Positions 42,160 through 52,105 of a stretch of 64,000 bases of DNA are shown one piece after another. Where the stretch lies: positions 1,029,501-1,093,500 of the forward strand of contig NZ_CP088245.1 in NCBI RefSeq assembly GCF_021117275.1, read 5' to 3'. Every line of letters begins with the position of its first letter. Position 1 is the first letter of the stretch. The notes under the pieces were generated by a model that made no database searches, had not been told where the DNA came from, and worked only from the letters and a program-made list of their open reading frames with translations. A program made the position numbers and the translations under genes. The stretch comes from Metabacillus sp. B2-18 (lineage in GTDB: Bacteria; Bacillota; Bacilli; Bacillales; Bacillaceae).

Positions 42160-42399
42160 TAAGGGGGTGTTGTTCTTTTTTGCATTCAGGTACAACCTAT
42201 GATTCATTGATGAATTTATGAAGGATGTTCTTAAGTTGAAAGATGTTTACTTAGGTGAATATGTTTTCTTGAAAAAGTAGTTGTTTTTGTTAGTGTTAAT
42301 TTTAGAATAAGAGCATTGGGAAACGCATTGTTCACTGGAATGGAAATAGCTAGTATGTATTTCCTGATTAGATCAGAAGCGAGACAAGATGAGGTAGAG
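42160..42399. other. Intergenic spacer, nothing recognised
   Basis: Between the formamidase-like gene and repeat array A2 there is no convincing gene or strong terminator. The sequence is AT-rich. Confidence 0.35.
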
Positions 42400-42842
42400 A
42401 ATTCGATAACCTGGGAATCGAGACAGGAATGAGGAAGAAGTGTGAAATCTTGTCCCAATAGTCGGGGAATCGAGACACACCGGAGAAAGAAAAGCGAAAA
42501 TGTGTCTCGATACTAGAAGAATCGGGACAAGATCAAGCAAGAAAAGTGTAATTGTGTCCCAATAACTGGAGAATCGGGACACAGCAGCGGAAGAAGTGTG
42601 AAATCGTGTCCCGATAGCCGGGGAATCGAGACACACCAGGGTAAGAAAAGCGAAAATGTGTCTCGATACCAGGAGAATCGGGAAAAGATCAAGCAAGAAA
42701 AGCAAAATCATGTCCCGATAGCCAGAGGATCGAGACAAGACCGAGTAAGAAAAGCGAAATCATGTCTCGATAACCTTAGAATCGAGACATGATCAAGCAA
42801 GTAAAGCCAAACCATGTCCCAATACAGCTGCATGAAATACAG
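42400..42842. repeat. 52-bp palindromic repeat array A2 (about 9 units)
   Basis: Cores begin at about 42400 (degenerate), 42452, 42504, 42556, 42608, 42660, 42712, 42764 and 42816 (partial), exactly 52 bp apart. The core is GTC(C/T)C(G/A)ATA...GAATCG(A/G)GAC, the same palindrome as array A1. The linker is different, for example AAGATCAAGCAAGAAAAGCA. Linkers are similar within this array and unlike A1 or A3. The array lies upstream of the threonine ammonia-lyase gene. The remaining 150 bp to that gene hold its promoter region. Confidence 0.88.
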
Positions 42843-42994
42843 CAAAATATCCATATAAACAAATCAGATATTCCTCTCAATAACTAAACCACAACTAACC
42901 GACCCCTTAAACCAGAAAACTACTCTATAAAAAACATACTTCCCTCAACGAAAGAGCACCCTAGATGTAACAGTAAATATAGGAGGAGTTATGT

Positions 42995-44254
42995 TTGAAC
43001 TTAAGTGATTTTTTCAATGCCAGGGAAAAGTTTAAAGGAATTGTTCACACCACTCCGTTAGATCATTCGAAAACTTTTAGTCATCTTGCACAAAATGATG
43101 TGTATTTAAAACTTGAGAATCTACAAAAAACAGGTTCCTTTAAAGTAAGGGGGTCTTATAATAAGCTTATTTCTCTTACAAAAGAAGAACTAAATAAAGG
43201 GGTCGTTGCAGCATCAGCTGGGAATCATGCTCAAGGTGTTGCGTATTCAAGTCAAATGCTTGGGATTCCTTGTACGATCGTAATGCCAAAGGGAGCGCCG
43301 TTAAGTAAAGTGCTAGCAACAAAGCAATATGGTGCAAAGGTCATTTTAGAAGGAGCTGTCTTTGATGAGGCTCTTGCTTATGCATTAGAATATTGTGATT
43401 CAATTGGAGGTACATTTATTCATGCTTTTGACGATGAAGAGGTTATCATCGGACAAGGAACAGTTGGAATTGAGATTATGGAACAGCTTCCAGACGTGGA
43501 TGCCATTGTTTGCCCAGTTGGTGGGGGAGGGCTTATTGCGGGTGTTGCTAAGGCCGTGAAAGAAAGTAATCCAAATGTTTCAGTTTATGGTGTTCAAACT
43601 CTTGCCTGTCCAAGCATGAAGCAGTCACTTTTGGAAAAAAAACCGGTAATGGTTGAAGCGACCCCAACAATGGCAGATGGAATTGCTGTTAAAAAACCAG
43701 GACTGAAGACGTTTGATATTATTAAAGAGTATGTTGATGATATTGTTTGTGTGGATGAAATGGAAATTGCACGTACAATGCTAATGGTTTTAGAGAGAAG
43801 TAAACTGTTAGTCGAAGGCTCTGGTGCTAGTTCGTTAGCAGCACTTCTTTATCAAAAACTTGGATTGAAGGATAAAAAAGTAATAGCGGTATTAAGTGGT
43901 GGAAATGTGGATGTTAATTTTATTGCGAGAATTATTGAGCGGGGGTTAGTTGAATCAGGTAGGTATGCTCATTTTTCCATAACGCTAAAAGATAAACCAG
44001 GTGAGCTTCAGAAAGTATTAAGCGAGATAACCGATTTAAATGCAAATGTTCAATATGTTAATCTCCAGCATATAGGAAAACATATTTATCCAGGATTTGC
44101 TCAGCTCGAAATGTCAGTTGAAACAAAAAACCATAATCATATTGAAGAGCTTCATAAGGTGTTAAAAGATAAAGGCTATAATGTTCAGATGGATGAAACA
44201 CTTTTCGATCAGTATCCTGCGGGATTTGGAACACCTTTAGAGTACCGTGTATGA
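42995..44254 (+). CDS. ilvA: Threonine ammonia-lyase (IlvA/TdcB type) with ACT domain
   Basis: The 419-residue PLP enzyme deaminates threonine to 2-oxobutanoate. The PLP Lys is in TGSFKVRG (Lys50), followed by SAGNHAQGVA and the phosphate-binding PVGGGGLIAG. A C-terminal ACT-like domain lies at about 325-405. The sequence is closer to the catabolic TdcB-type enzymes with one ACT domain than to B. subtilis IlvA, so it may serve threonine breakdown as well as isoleucine synthesis. The TTG start follows AGGAGGAGTTATGT. It is a single gene with a terminator. Confidence 0.85.
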   Translation: MNLSDFFNAREKFKGIVHTTPLDHSKTFSHLAQNDVYLKLENLQKTGSFKVRGSYNKLISLTKEELNKGVVAASAGNHAQGVAYSSQMLGIPCTIVMPKGAPLSKVLATKQYGAKVILEGAVFDEALAYALEYCDSIGGTFIHAFDDEEVIIGQGTVGIEIMEQLPDVDAIVCPVGGGGLIAGVAKAVKESNPNVSVYGVQTLACPSMKQSLLEKKPVMVEATPTMADGIAVKKPGLKTFDIIKEYVDDIVCVDEMEIARTMLMVLERSKLLVEGSGASSLAALLYQKLGLKDKKVIAVLSGGNVDVNFIARIIERGLVESGRYAHFSITLKDKPGELQKVLSEITDLNANVQYVNLQHIGKHIYPGFAQLEMSVETKNHNHIEELHKVLKDKGYNVQMDETLFDQYPAGFGTPLEYRV

Positions 44255-44260
44255 TTGTTT

Positions 44261-44286
44261 AGCCCCCAAACAAACGGGGGCTTTTT
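44261..44286 (+). terminator. Terminator of the threonine ammonia-lyase gene
   Basis: AGCCCCC and GGGGGCT surround AAACAAAC and are followed by TTTT. Confidence 0.85.
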
Positions 44287-45716
44287 GACAAACCGATGTT
44301 AATAAAATTATTCAAGTGTATAATGAAAGAAAAAGATAAAATAATCGTTAAGTCTACAAAGCCTGGGGGGATTTTGTTGAGATCTAGTGAAGGGTGTAGA
44401 GTAGTCATTGTTGATGATGAGCAGTTAATCAGGCAAGGAATTAAGCATTATATGCAGTGGGAGCAGGAAGGGTTTCAAATTGTCGGGGAAGCTTCAAATG
44501 GTCAGGAGGCTCTAGAGTTAATAGAAAAAACGAAGCCTCATATTGTGTTAACAGATATTGTGATGCCAATTATGGATGGTGAAGAGTTAACTCGAATTGT
44601 TAAAAGTAAATATCCACATATTGAAATTATTATTTTAAGTAGCTATGGTGATTTTGAATATGTAAGATCTACTTTTCAAAATGGGGCAGTTGACTATATT
44701 TTAAAGCCTAAGCTTGATACAGAATCATTGCTTACCGTGTTAAAAACGGCAGTAAGCCGAATTCCTTCGTTACAAGGTGGAAAAGATGAATCGACTGTTG
44801 ATGTGAATATTGGACATATTATTGAAAAGTTTATTTCAGGCTATGACACACAATACGATGAAAATCTCATTTTAGAGGTATTTCCTTATTCTAACTTTCG
44901 TTTGGTTGCAATTGATTATAGATTAATAGAAGATAAGAGTTTAGAGGATATTTCTGCGATTAATTCTGAAATCGAAGTACTTATCACTTCATTTGAGAAG
45001 GATGTGAAACTAGAAATCTTCAAAATAGAAGAAGATGTAAGCGTATTCCTAGTTAATGGTAGTGAAGATTTTTCAACTTTAATTTTAGAGCTCCCTCCTA
45101 AAATATTGGAGCATCATTCTCAACTTTCCATACTAATCTCTGAGACTTTTACAAGCTTTTCACAAATTTGGTTAAAATACAACGAAGTGATTAAAAAGAT
45201 GCTTCAATATCGGTTTTATTTTCCCGAAACCAATATAGTAATAGAAAAGAATCTTCTAAAAGAAACTCCAAAGATCGTTTCTTTTAACCTTGATAAATTT
45301 ACGAATGACTTTAAACATGAACGGTTTGATTTGGCATTTTCTTATTTAGACGAACATGTAACTGCGTTGTCTTCAAGCTTTACGACAGATATTTTTGAGT
45401 ACAAATCATTCTTCGGAAATGTTATTTTTACGATTTCCGTTTTGTTAAGCAATTTAGATTTTGATGTGAAAAATTTAGAAAATGAAAAATTTAGTTTTTT
45501 TAATAAAATTGATAGTGCAAAAACAGCAAATGGTGTTGTTCAGCAGTTACAACTATTTATTACAAAAGCAAAAGAAGTGATTACTACAAAGAAAGCTCAA
45601 CTAGGTTTTTCCAATTTTCAACTCATCCTTGATTATATAGAAGAACATTATGCCGAACCGCTTAGTTTGAGCGATGTTGCTAATACTTTTCATTTTAATC
45701 CCTCTTATCTATCAAG

Positions 45717-47553
45717 CGTATTGTCAAAACTTCTATAAGAAATAGGTTATAAAATATCTCCATAGAGGGCTTTATAGGCAAAAAAATTGCCACCCCCTAA
45801 ATTCTTTGGATAATTGAGGTTACCACACACCCAACAACCAAGAATGGAAGTGACAATTTGTACCCTCAAATTATAACCTATTTATTAACTTTTATAAACT
45901 ATCAAGAACAACTCATTCGAACATTGCTTACTTTATTGATTGGTAAAAGCATGTTCGATAAACCTACTGAACAGCCCGTAAATAAACCTTATCGAAAACT
46001 TCAAGTGGATGACCTTCCGGTCATTGAAGTTCTAGAACAGCTTGATTATCGAGTTCTTCTTAGTGAATATCTAGAGAAGAACGGGAAAGCTCTCAAACCT
46101 GTTCAAAGGCGTAAGAATGCAAAAGTTTCCGTACCTAAAGCCATGAACTGTCCAAAGTGTGGTGCTCCATCGGATTATCTTTATGCCAACAATGGAGATA
46201 AAGGTCAGTATCAATGCAAGGTGTGTACAGAACTTTTCAGTGAAAAGAACCGTTACTCTAAGGAGGCCATCCTGAAGTGTCCTCATTGTTCCAAGACTCT
46301 CGAGAAAATAAAAGAAAGAAAAGATTTTCACGTGTTTAAGTGCAAGAACAATGACTGTTCTTATTATCAAAAGAAGCTCAATGGGATGACTTCAAAAGAA
46401 AAGAAAAGGTTCAAAAAGGACCCTCAAGCATTTAAATTGAGATACATTTTCCGTCAGTTTTATATCGATTTCCAGCCGTTATCTAAGGAATCACCAGAAC
46501 TGCCGGCCGTGGACTTATCAAAGATTTATGCATCCCCACATACATTAGGATTGATCCTAACCTATCATGTAAACTATGGCCTTTCGGCCCGTAAAACAGC
46601 TGCGATTATGCAGGACGTACACGGAGTGATGATTTCACATCAGACTGTATTGAACTACGAAAATAGCGTAGCTTTATTACTTAAACCTTATGTGGATCAC
46701 TATCCCTATGAACTTTCAGACCAATTCTGCGGTGATGAAACGTATATCAGAGTAAACGGTCGATGGCATTATTTATTTTTCTTTTTTGACGCCGTGAAAA
46801 AGATTATTCTTTCGTATCCGGTGTCGCCTAATCGAGACACAGCAACAGCCATTCGAGCAATTGATGAGGTCTTAATCAAGATGAAAGAGATTCCAGAAAA
46901 TCTGACCTTTGTGGTAGACGGGAATCCAATCTATCTTTTAGCCCAACATTTCTTCGCTCAACATGAGATTTTATTCGATGTGAAGCAGGTCATTGGATTA
47001 ACCAATGAGGACCCTGTTTCAACCGAATATAGACCAATGAAACAAATAATTGAGAGACTTAACCGCACCTTTAAGGGCAATTATCGCTCCACTCATGGAT
47101 TCGGCTCTGAACATGGTTCCATTTCATACGTCACCTTATTTACGGCCTACTTTAACTTTTTGCGTCCGCATGCCGCCTTAGAAGGAAAAGTGCCCGTAGT
47201 GAATCCAGAACTCAAGGGGCTTCCAACAATGCCAGCACGTTGGACAAAGCTCATTGGATTAGCACAACAATGGATAGTAGAACAAAGACAAGCCTAACTT
47301 TTTGTTTAGCTGAGCCCTTAAGCTAATTCAGCAATCGGCGGAGCGAACTCTTGACAAACCGAACTTGCCAATGGTTTAAAATGGAAACAACCAAGGGCTT
47401 ATTTGGTATGCCTTCTTTTGTTCCCTTCGCCCTTGTTAAACAATCCACAAACCATTGGCGTGTTTGTCAAGAGAGATTGCGGCGCATCTCCATCCAGTAA
47501 ATAGGAGAGAAGCTAACCCTTTAGGTAGTTTTCATAAATCTTTTGACACTACC
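45717..47553 (+). mobile_element. 1837-bp insertion sequence, copy 2
   Basis: The borders are exact: target duplication CTATCAAG at 45709-45716 and 47554-47561, left end CGTATTGTCAAAA and right end TTTTGACACTACC. It has the same length as copy 1 and an identical transposase, in opposite orientation. The rejoined host gene is in frame, which confirms the 8-bp duplication. Confidence 0.95.
45858..47297 (+). CDS. DDE transposase of the 1837-bp IS, copy 2
   Basis: The 479-residue frame is identical to the product of 6414-7853 (see there for domains). A 13-bp inverted repeat, AAATAGGTTATAA (45745-45757) and TTATAACCTATTT (from about 45871), flanks the leader and overlaps the first codons. In the leader mRNA it could hide the first start codon, a common way to limit transposase synthesis, but this is inference. 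Confidence 0.85.
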   Translation: MYPQIITYLLTFINYQEQLIRTLLTLLIGKSMFDKPTEQPVNKPYRKLQVDDLPVIEVLEQLDYRVLLSEYLEKNGKALKPVQRRKNAKVSVPKAMNCPKCGAPSDYLYANNGDKGQYQCKVCTELFSEKNRYSKEAILKCPHCSKTLEKIKERKDFHVFKCKNNDCSYYQKKLNGMTSKEKKRFKKDPQAFKLRYIFRQFYIDFQPLSKESPELPAVDLSKIYASPHTLGLILTYHVNYGLSARKTAAIMQDVHGVMISHQTVLNYENSVALLLKPYVDHYPYELSDQFCGDETYIRVNGRWHYLFFFFDAVKKIILSYPVSPNRDTATAIRAIDEVLIKMKEIPENLTFVVDGNPIYLLAQHFFAQHEILFDVKQVIGLTNEDPVSTEYRPMKQIIERLNRTFKGNYRSTHGFGSEHGSISYVTLFTAYFNFLRPHAALEGKVPVVNPELKGLPTMPARWTKLIGLAQQWIVEQRQA

Positions 47554-47775
47554 CTATCAAGCTATTTTGCAACGCATAATAAAGAAGGGTTTAATGAATA
47601 TTTGAACAAAATTCGAATTGAGGAAGCTGTAAAGCTGTTAATCAATACAAACACACCGATCTCGGAGATTAGTGGACTTGTAGGATATTCTGATCATAGT
47701 TATTTTTGTAAGGTTTTTAAGAAACAAAAGGGTCTGTCACCAAGTCAATATCGTAGAAATCAAAAATTGAAATAA

Positions 47776-49557
47776 GTGATGGTATTCAATATGAATGTTT
47801 TTCAAAAATATTTTAAACATAACGGTTTATTTGTCATTATGTTTTCGATAAGTGTTATTAGCATTATAAGTGTTTCAATTATTATTACGTGGACAACGTT
47901 CCGTATGTCTGAGCAGTTTTTTATTGATAAATTCAGTATTACAAATGCAAAAGTAATGGATCAAATTAAGGACAGCTTTGAATCTTATAATTATTCGATT
48001 GTTCTTGCATCAAATAATATTTTGCAAAGCGGAACAATTAGAAGGATTATGACCGAAGAGCAATCAAATCGTCAGAAAATGAATTCATTTTATCAAATGA
48101 GTGAGCAAATGAAGCGAATAAAATCAAATGTTGATGCCTATGAAACGGAAATTATTGTTACAGGTATTAATGGGATGAGTTATGCAACAAATCGTCCTTA
48201 TTGGATGATTTCTGATGAAGATTTGAAAACTCATAACATAACAAATGTTTCGTTACAAAACCCTAAAAGATTGATTTATCAACATGATCGACGAATGAAA
48301 GAAACAAAAAACAAAGAAGATGAACAATACATTATTGCGACGAAGCCACTAATGGAAAGAATCTCAGGAACGATATATGGAATGATGTATTTCCCTATTC
48401 ATGAAAGTGAGTTCAGAAAATTCTATAACAACTATACGAGCACAGGTAATGATGTGTATGTTCTTGATAAAACTGGAAGAATTATTTCTAGTAATAAAAC
48501 GGATTTAATTGGTGAGAAAGCAGAAGAACTTTTGCAATATATTAAGGAAAACAATGATAAAGGTGAAAACTACATTGTGAAAGAGTTTAAGGGGACAGAT
48601 TCTATTATCTTTTGGGAATACATCCCTTCTCTTGATATGTATTTATTCAATTTAATTGACCAAAAAACAGCGATTGGTGATTTAATTAATAAAAAGCAAA
48701 TTGCGCTTATGTTATTTTTTATCGTGGTTATTGCTCTTATTATTGTGTTTTTTATTTCAAGAAGAATGACAAATTCACTTTCAACATTGGTTAAGCAAAT
48801 TTCTGATGCATCTAAATATGATTTTGATCAATATGTTTTAGTAAGCGGAACGTATGAAACAAGGCAAATTGGCAAGGCATTTAATAGTATGTTAGATGAA
48901 TTGCAAGATTATTTGGAGAAGCTCGTTCTTTATCAAAAGCAAAAGCGTAACGCGGAGCTAGCGGCGTTGCAACAGCAGATTAATCCACATTTTCTTTATA
49001 ACACACTTACTTCTATTAAATTTATGATTCAGCAGGGTGGAAAAGGGGAAGCAGAGGAAACGATTAATTCTCTCATTTCTTTGCTTCAAAATACGATTGG
49101 CAATGTATGTGAAACGATTACTGTGGAGCAGGAAATAAATAATCTTAAAAACTATGTTCTTATTAATCAAAAACGCTATGGAGATCGAATTAAAGTGAAT
49201 TATTTAGTTTCACCTGATTGCTTACAACATCGAATTCCTAAGCTTATTTTACAGCCATTTATAGAAAATTCATTTTTCCATGGTTTTAATAACAAAACAT
49301 CAGGCTTTATTAATGTAATGGTTTGGCAGGAACGAGACACGCTTATTTGTGAAGTGATGGATAACGGTGATGGCATGGAGATTACATCGAATAAACTGCC
49401 AGCCACCAAGAGTAAGAAGCAGCATTTTACTGGAATTGGTGTAAAGAATGTTCATGAACGAATTCAAATATTATATGGTCATCAATATGGTGTTACCATA
49501 TCAAGTGAAGTTGGACAAGGGACGAGAATAAAAATTACCCTTCCAATTGTTTCATAA
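47776..49557 (+). CDS. YesM-like sensor histidine kinase
   Basis: The 593-residue membrane kinase has a first transmembrane helix at about 17-40, an extracellular sensor region (40-300, Cache-like), a second helix at about 308-330, a HAMP-like linker, and a His_kinase domain with the phospho-acceptor His in QQINPHFLYNTLTSIKFMI. The HATPase_c domain shows LILQPFIENSFFHGF, DNGDGM and TGIGVKNVHERI. This is the Lyt/YesM class, partner of YesN-type AraC regulators, usually sensing extracellular oligosaccharides. It begins directly after the yesN-like stop codon; the GTG at 47776, ATG at 47779 and ATG at 47791 are all possible starts. Its partner regulator is interrupted by an IS. Confidence 0.9.
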   Translation: MMVFNMNVFQKYFKHNGLFVIMFSISVISIISVSIIITWTTFRMSEQFFIDKFSITNAKVMDQIKDSFESYNYSIVLASNNILQSGTIRRIMTEEQSNRQKMNSFYQMSEQMKRIKSNVDAYETEIIVTGINGMSYATNRPYWMISDEDLKTHNITNVSLQNPKRLIYQHDRRMKETKNKEDEQYIIATKPLMERISGTIYGMMYFPIHESEFRKFYNNYTSTGNDVYVLDKTGRIISSNKTDLIGEKAEELLQYIKENNDKGENYIVKEFKGTDSIIFWEYIPSLDMYLFNLIDQKTAIGDLINKKQIALMLFFIVVIALIIVFFISRRMTNSLSTLVKQISDASKYDFDQYVLVSGTYETRQIGKAFNSMLDELQDYLEKLVLYQKQKRNAELAALQQQINPHFLYNTLTSIKFMIQQGGKGEAEETINSLISLLQNTIGNVCETITVEQEINNLKNYVLINQKRYGDRIKVNYLVSPDCLQHRIPKLILQPFIENSFFHGFNNKTSGFINVMVWQERDTLICEVMDNGDGMEITSNKLPATKSKKQHFTGIGVKNVHERIQILYGHQYGVTISSEVGQGTRIKITLPIVS

Positions 49558-49622
49558 TAAGCAATGAATTCATCACCTAAAAAAATTACTAGAATCTAAA
49601 AAAAATACAATTCCACATGTTT

Positions 49623-49636
49623 TGTAAGCGGATACA
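49623..49636 (+). promoter_or_regulatory. Possible second cre site upstream of the sugar-binding lipoprotein gene
   Basis: TGTAAGCGGATACA matches the cre consensus at 13 of 14 positions. Confidence 0.45.
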
Positions 49637-49720
49637 TCATATAAAAAAATCACAAATTTATAAAAATATAGTCCTAAAGAAAAAGAGAATAAAGATGCTA
49701 ACATGATAGGTGTAAGGGAG

Positions 49721-49734
49721 AGATAACGCTTACA
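49721..49734 (-). promoter_or_regulatory. cre (CcpA) site upstream of the sugar ABC genes
   Basis: Read on the minus strand, TGTAAGCGTTATCT fits the cre consensus TGWAARCGNTWNCW at all 14 positions. It lies 28 bp before the start of the sugar-binding lipoprotein gene, so CcpA would block the operon when better sugars are present. Confidence 0.75.
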
Positions 49735-49761
49735 AAAAACAAAAAACATGGGGGTATTTTT

Positions 49762-51054
49762 ATGAAAAAGCTACTCGTTTTAATGATGGCTTGCATGATG
49801 ATCTTGGCTGCATGTTCTTCTGGATCAAAAGAAACAGTAGATTCAGAGTCAAGTGAATCATCAGGTTCAAACGAAATCACAATTTGGGCATGGGATCCTA
49901 ACTTTAATATTAAAGCTTTGAATATTGCAAAAGAGTATTATCAAAAAGAAAATCCTGATGTTGAAATCAAGATTGTTGAAAATGCTCAAGCTGATATTAT
50001 TCAAAAATTAAATACAAGCTTAAGCTCTGGTACAACAAAGGGATTACCAAATATCGTGTTAATTGAAGATTATCGTGCGCAAAGCTTTCTTCAGGCATAT
50101 CCAGATTCTTTTCACGAAATTACTGGATCGTTCAATACCGAAGATTTTGCGTCTTATAAACTAGCACCAACAAGTCTTGATGATAAAAACTATGGTTTAC
50201 CATTTGATACTGGTGTAACAGGTTTATATGTAAGAACAGACTACTTAGAACAAGCTGGTTACACAGTTGATGATTTAAAAGGAATTGACTGGAACGAATA
50301 TATTGAAATTGGGAAAAAGGTTAAGGAAGCAACTGGAAAGAACATGATTACGCTTGATCCAAATGATCAAGGGATTATCCGTATGATGATGCAATCTGCT
50401 GGTGCTTGGTATTTGAAAGAAGATGGTGTAACACCATTTATTGCTGGAAATGAAGCACTTAAAAAGTCATTTGAAATGTACAAAGCAATGCTTGACGCTG
50501 ATATTGTGAAACCAAACTCTGATTGGAGTCAATTCTTAGCGGCATTTAATAGTGGTGAAGTAGCATCTGTTCCGACTGGAAACTGGATCACTCCTTCTGT
50601 TAAAGCTGAAGCATCTCAATCAGGCAAATGGGCAGTTGTACCACAACCAAAGCTTCCTGATGTTGAATCAGTGAATGCTTCGAACTTAGGTGGAAGCTCA
50701 TGGTATGTGTTAAATGTTGATGGGAAAGAAGATGCTACTGATTTCTTAGCAAAAACATTTGGTTCAAATGTTGATTTTTATCAAGATTTAGTAACAGAGA
50801 TTGGAGCAATTGGAACATACATTCCTGCATCAAATGGAGAAGCATATAAAGCAGCTGATGAGTTCTTTGCGGGTCAAACGATTATTTCTGACTTCTCAAC
50901 TTGGTTAGAAGAAATTCCACAAGTGAATTATGGATTACACACATATGCCATTGACGACATCTTAATTGTTGAAATGCAAAACTACCTTAACGGTAAGGAT
51001 ATTGATCAAGTGCTTGAGGACGCTCAACAGCAAGCTGATGCACAATTACAGTAA
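49762..51054 (+). CDS. Sugar ABC transporter substrate-binding lipoprotein
   Basis: The 430-residue protein has a lipoprotein signal with lipobox ILAAC (Cys18) and a type I extracellular solute-binding (SBP_bac_1) domain. Typical segments are ITIWAWDPNFNIKALNIAKE, YGLPFDTGVTGLYVRTDYLE and SVPTGNWITPSVKAEA. It belongs to the group that binds oligosaccharides for MsmE/YesO-like importers. The ATG follows ATGGGGGTATTTTT. It heads an operon with two permeases, LacZ and probably the alpha-galactosidase, so a galactose-containing oligosaccharide is the likely ligand. No dedicated ATPase is encoded; a shared MsmX-type ATPase elsewhere probably serves it. Confidence 0.9.
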   Translation: MKKLLVLMMACMMILAACSSGSKETVDSESSESSGSNEITIWAWDPNFNIKALNIAKEYYQKENPDVEIKIVENAQADIIQKLNTSLSSGTTKGLPNIVLIEDYRAQSFLQAYPDSFHEITGSFNTEDFASYKLAPTSLDDKNYGLPFDTGVTGLYVRTDYLEQAGYTVDDLKGIDWNEYIEIGKKVKEATGKNMITLDPNDQGIIRMMMQSAGAWYLKEDGVTPFIAGNEALKKSFEMYKAMLDADIVKPNSDWSQFLAAFNSGEVASVPTGNWITPSVKAEASQSGKWAVVPQPKLPDVESVNASNLGGSSWYVLNVDGKEDATDFLAKTFGSNVDFYQDLVTEIGAIGTYIPASNGEAYKAADEFFAGQTIISDFSTWLEEIPQVNYGLHTYAIDDILIVEMQNYLNGKDIDQVLEDAQQQADAQLQ

Positions 51055-51071
51055 TAATCCTGCCAACTTTT

Positions 51072-51146
51072 CCTCACATCTGAAGTGAGGAACGAAGCCT
51101 TGAAATTTTAATCTGCTAGAGATGCAGAGGAGATTTTCAAGGCTTC
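51072..51146 (+). other. Two RNA hairpins between the binding protein and permease genes
   Basis: CCTCACATCTGAAGTGAGG (51072-51090) is followed by a larger stem pairing GAAGCCTTGAAA (from 51094) with TTTTCAAGGCTTC (to 51146). Neither has a T tract. Such structures in ABC operons often protect the abundant binding-protein mRNA and reduce downstream expression. Confidence 0.5.
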
Positions 51147-51181
51147 AATTCTATTGATTAAGTTAAGGAGTTGACTTTGAA

Positions 51182-52105
51182 ATGATATCAGCAAAACCAA
51201 GTACAAACACATCCGTTTCCTATTCAACCAAGAAGCGGTTTAATAAAACAACCCTCATCGGTTGGTCTTTTATCACATTAGCTTCTGTATTAATCTGCAT
51301 TTTTTACTTTTATCCAATGGTTCATGCGTTAATCATGTCTTTCCAATCAGGATCAGGGACGAATTTGAAATTTACAGGGCTTGATAACTATGCACGATTA
51401 TTAAAAGATCCGACGTTTATTACAGCCGTAAAAAATACCGTTATATACCTAATTATTCAAGTGCCGGTCATGATATTTCTAGCTCTATTTTTATCAGTGC
51501 TATTAAATGATAAAAATTTAAAGTTTAAAGGATTTTTCCGTACCGCGATTTTTTTACCATGTGTAACATCGCTTGTAGCTTATTCAGTTATTTTTAAGTA
51601 TTTATTTAGTGTCGATGGCATTATTAACATGATGTTAATGAAGCTTTCCTTTGTTTCAGAGCCCATTCAATGGCTAACAGATCCTTTCTGGGCAAAAATC
51701 ACAATAGTAATTGCGATTACTTGGCGTTGGACTGGATATAATATGATTTTTTATTTATCATCACTGCAAAACATTGATTCTTCCATCTATGAAGCGGCAA
51801 AAATTGATGGAGCATCTCCCATTCAACAATTTTTTAAGATTACAATCCCAATGTTAAAGCCAATTATTCTTTTTACATCGATTACTTCAACAATCGGAAC
51901 TTTGCAGCTATTTGATGAGGTTATGAATATTACAAAAGGTGGTCCTGGTAATGCAACAATGACAATCTCTCAATATATTTATAATCTTTCGTTTAAATAT
52001 ACGCCAGACTTTGGTTATGCAGCGACCGTGTCGTATGCGATTGTCATTATGATTGTGATTTTCTCGATTATTCAGTTTAAAGTGGCAGGTGATCGAAATG
52101 CTTAA
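51182..52105 (+). CDS. Sugar ABC transporter permease (MalF/UgpA type)
   Basis: The 307-residue protein has six predicted membrane helices and the permease EAA motif YEAAKIDGASPIQQFFKITI. It pairs with the next gene to form the membrane channel for the solute-binding lipoprotein upstream. The ATG follows AAGGAGTTGACTTTGAA. Its end overlaps the next gene's start by 8 bp. Confidence 0.9.
   Translation: MISAKPSTNTSVSYSTKKRFNKTTLIGWSFITLASVLICIFYFYPMVHALIMSFQSGSGTNLKFTGLDNYARLLKDPTFITAVKNTVIYLIIQVPVMIFLALFLSVLLNDKNLKFKGFFRTAIFLPCVTSLVAYSVIFKYLFSVDGIINMMLMKLSFVSEPIQWLTDPFWAKITIVIAITWRWTGYNMIFYLSSLQNIDSSIYEAAKIDGASPIQQFFKITIPMLKPIILFTSITSTIGTLQLFDEVMNITKGGPGNATMTISQYIYNLSFKYTPDFGYAATVSYAIVIMIVIFSIIQFKVAGDRNA

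Larger units (their letters stand above)
44377..47775 (+). pseudogene. YesN-like AraC-type response regulator interrupted by the 1837-bp IS
   Basis: The 5' part (44377-45716) encodes a receiver domain (VVIVDDEQLIRQGI, VLTDIVMPIMDGEE with the phospho-acceptor Asp) and a long middle region. It ends inside the AraC DNA-binding domain (PLSLSDVANTFHFNPSYLSS). The gene resumes at 47562 with YFATHNKEGFNEYLNKIRIE and runs to TAA at 47773. Removing the IS and one copy of the 8-bp duplication CTATCAAG restores a perfect frame across the junction (NPSYLSSYFATHNKEG). The start is the TTG at 44377 (or 44374), after a GGGGGG ribosome site. It pairs with the YesM-like kinase 47776-49557 and probably activated the galactoside genes. 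As it stands, the protein lacks its second HTH. Confidence 0.9.

Noticed and set aside
42231..42792. Open frames of 64-121 codons in both strands of array A2
   Set aside because: They are the 52-bp repeat translated in rotating frames (MSRFxxYRD-like peptides) with no ribosome sites.
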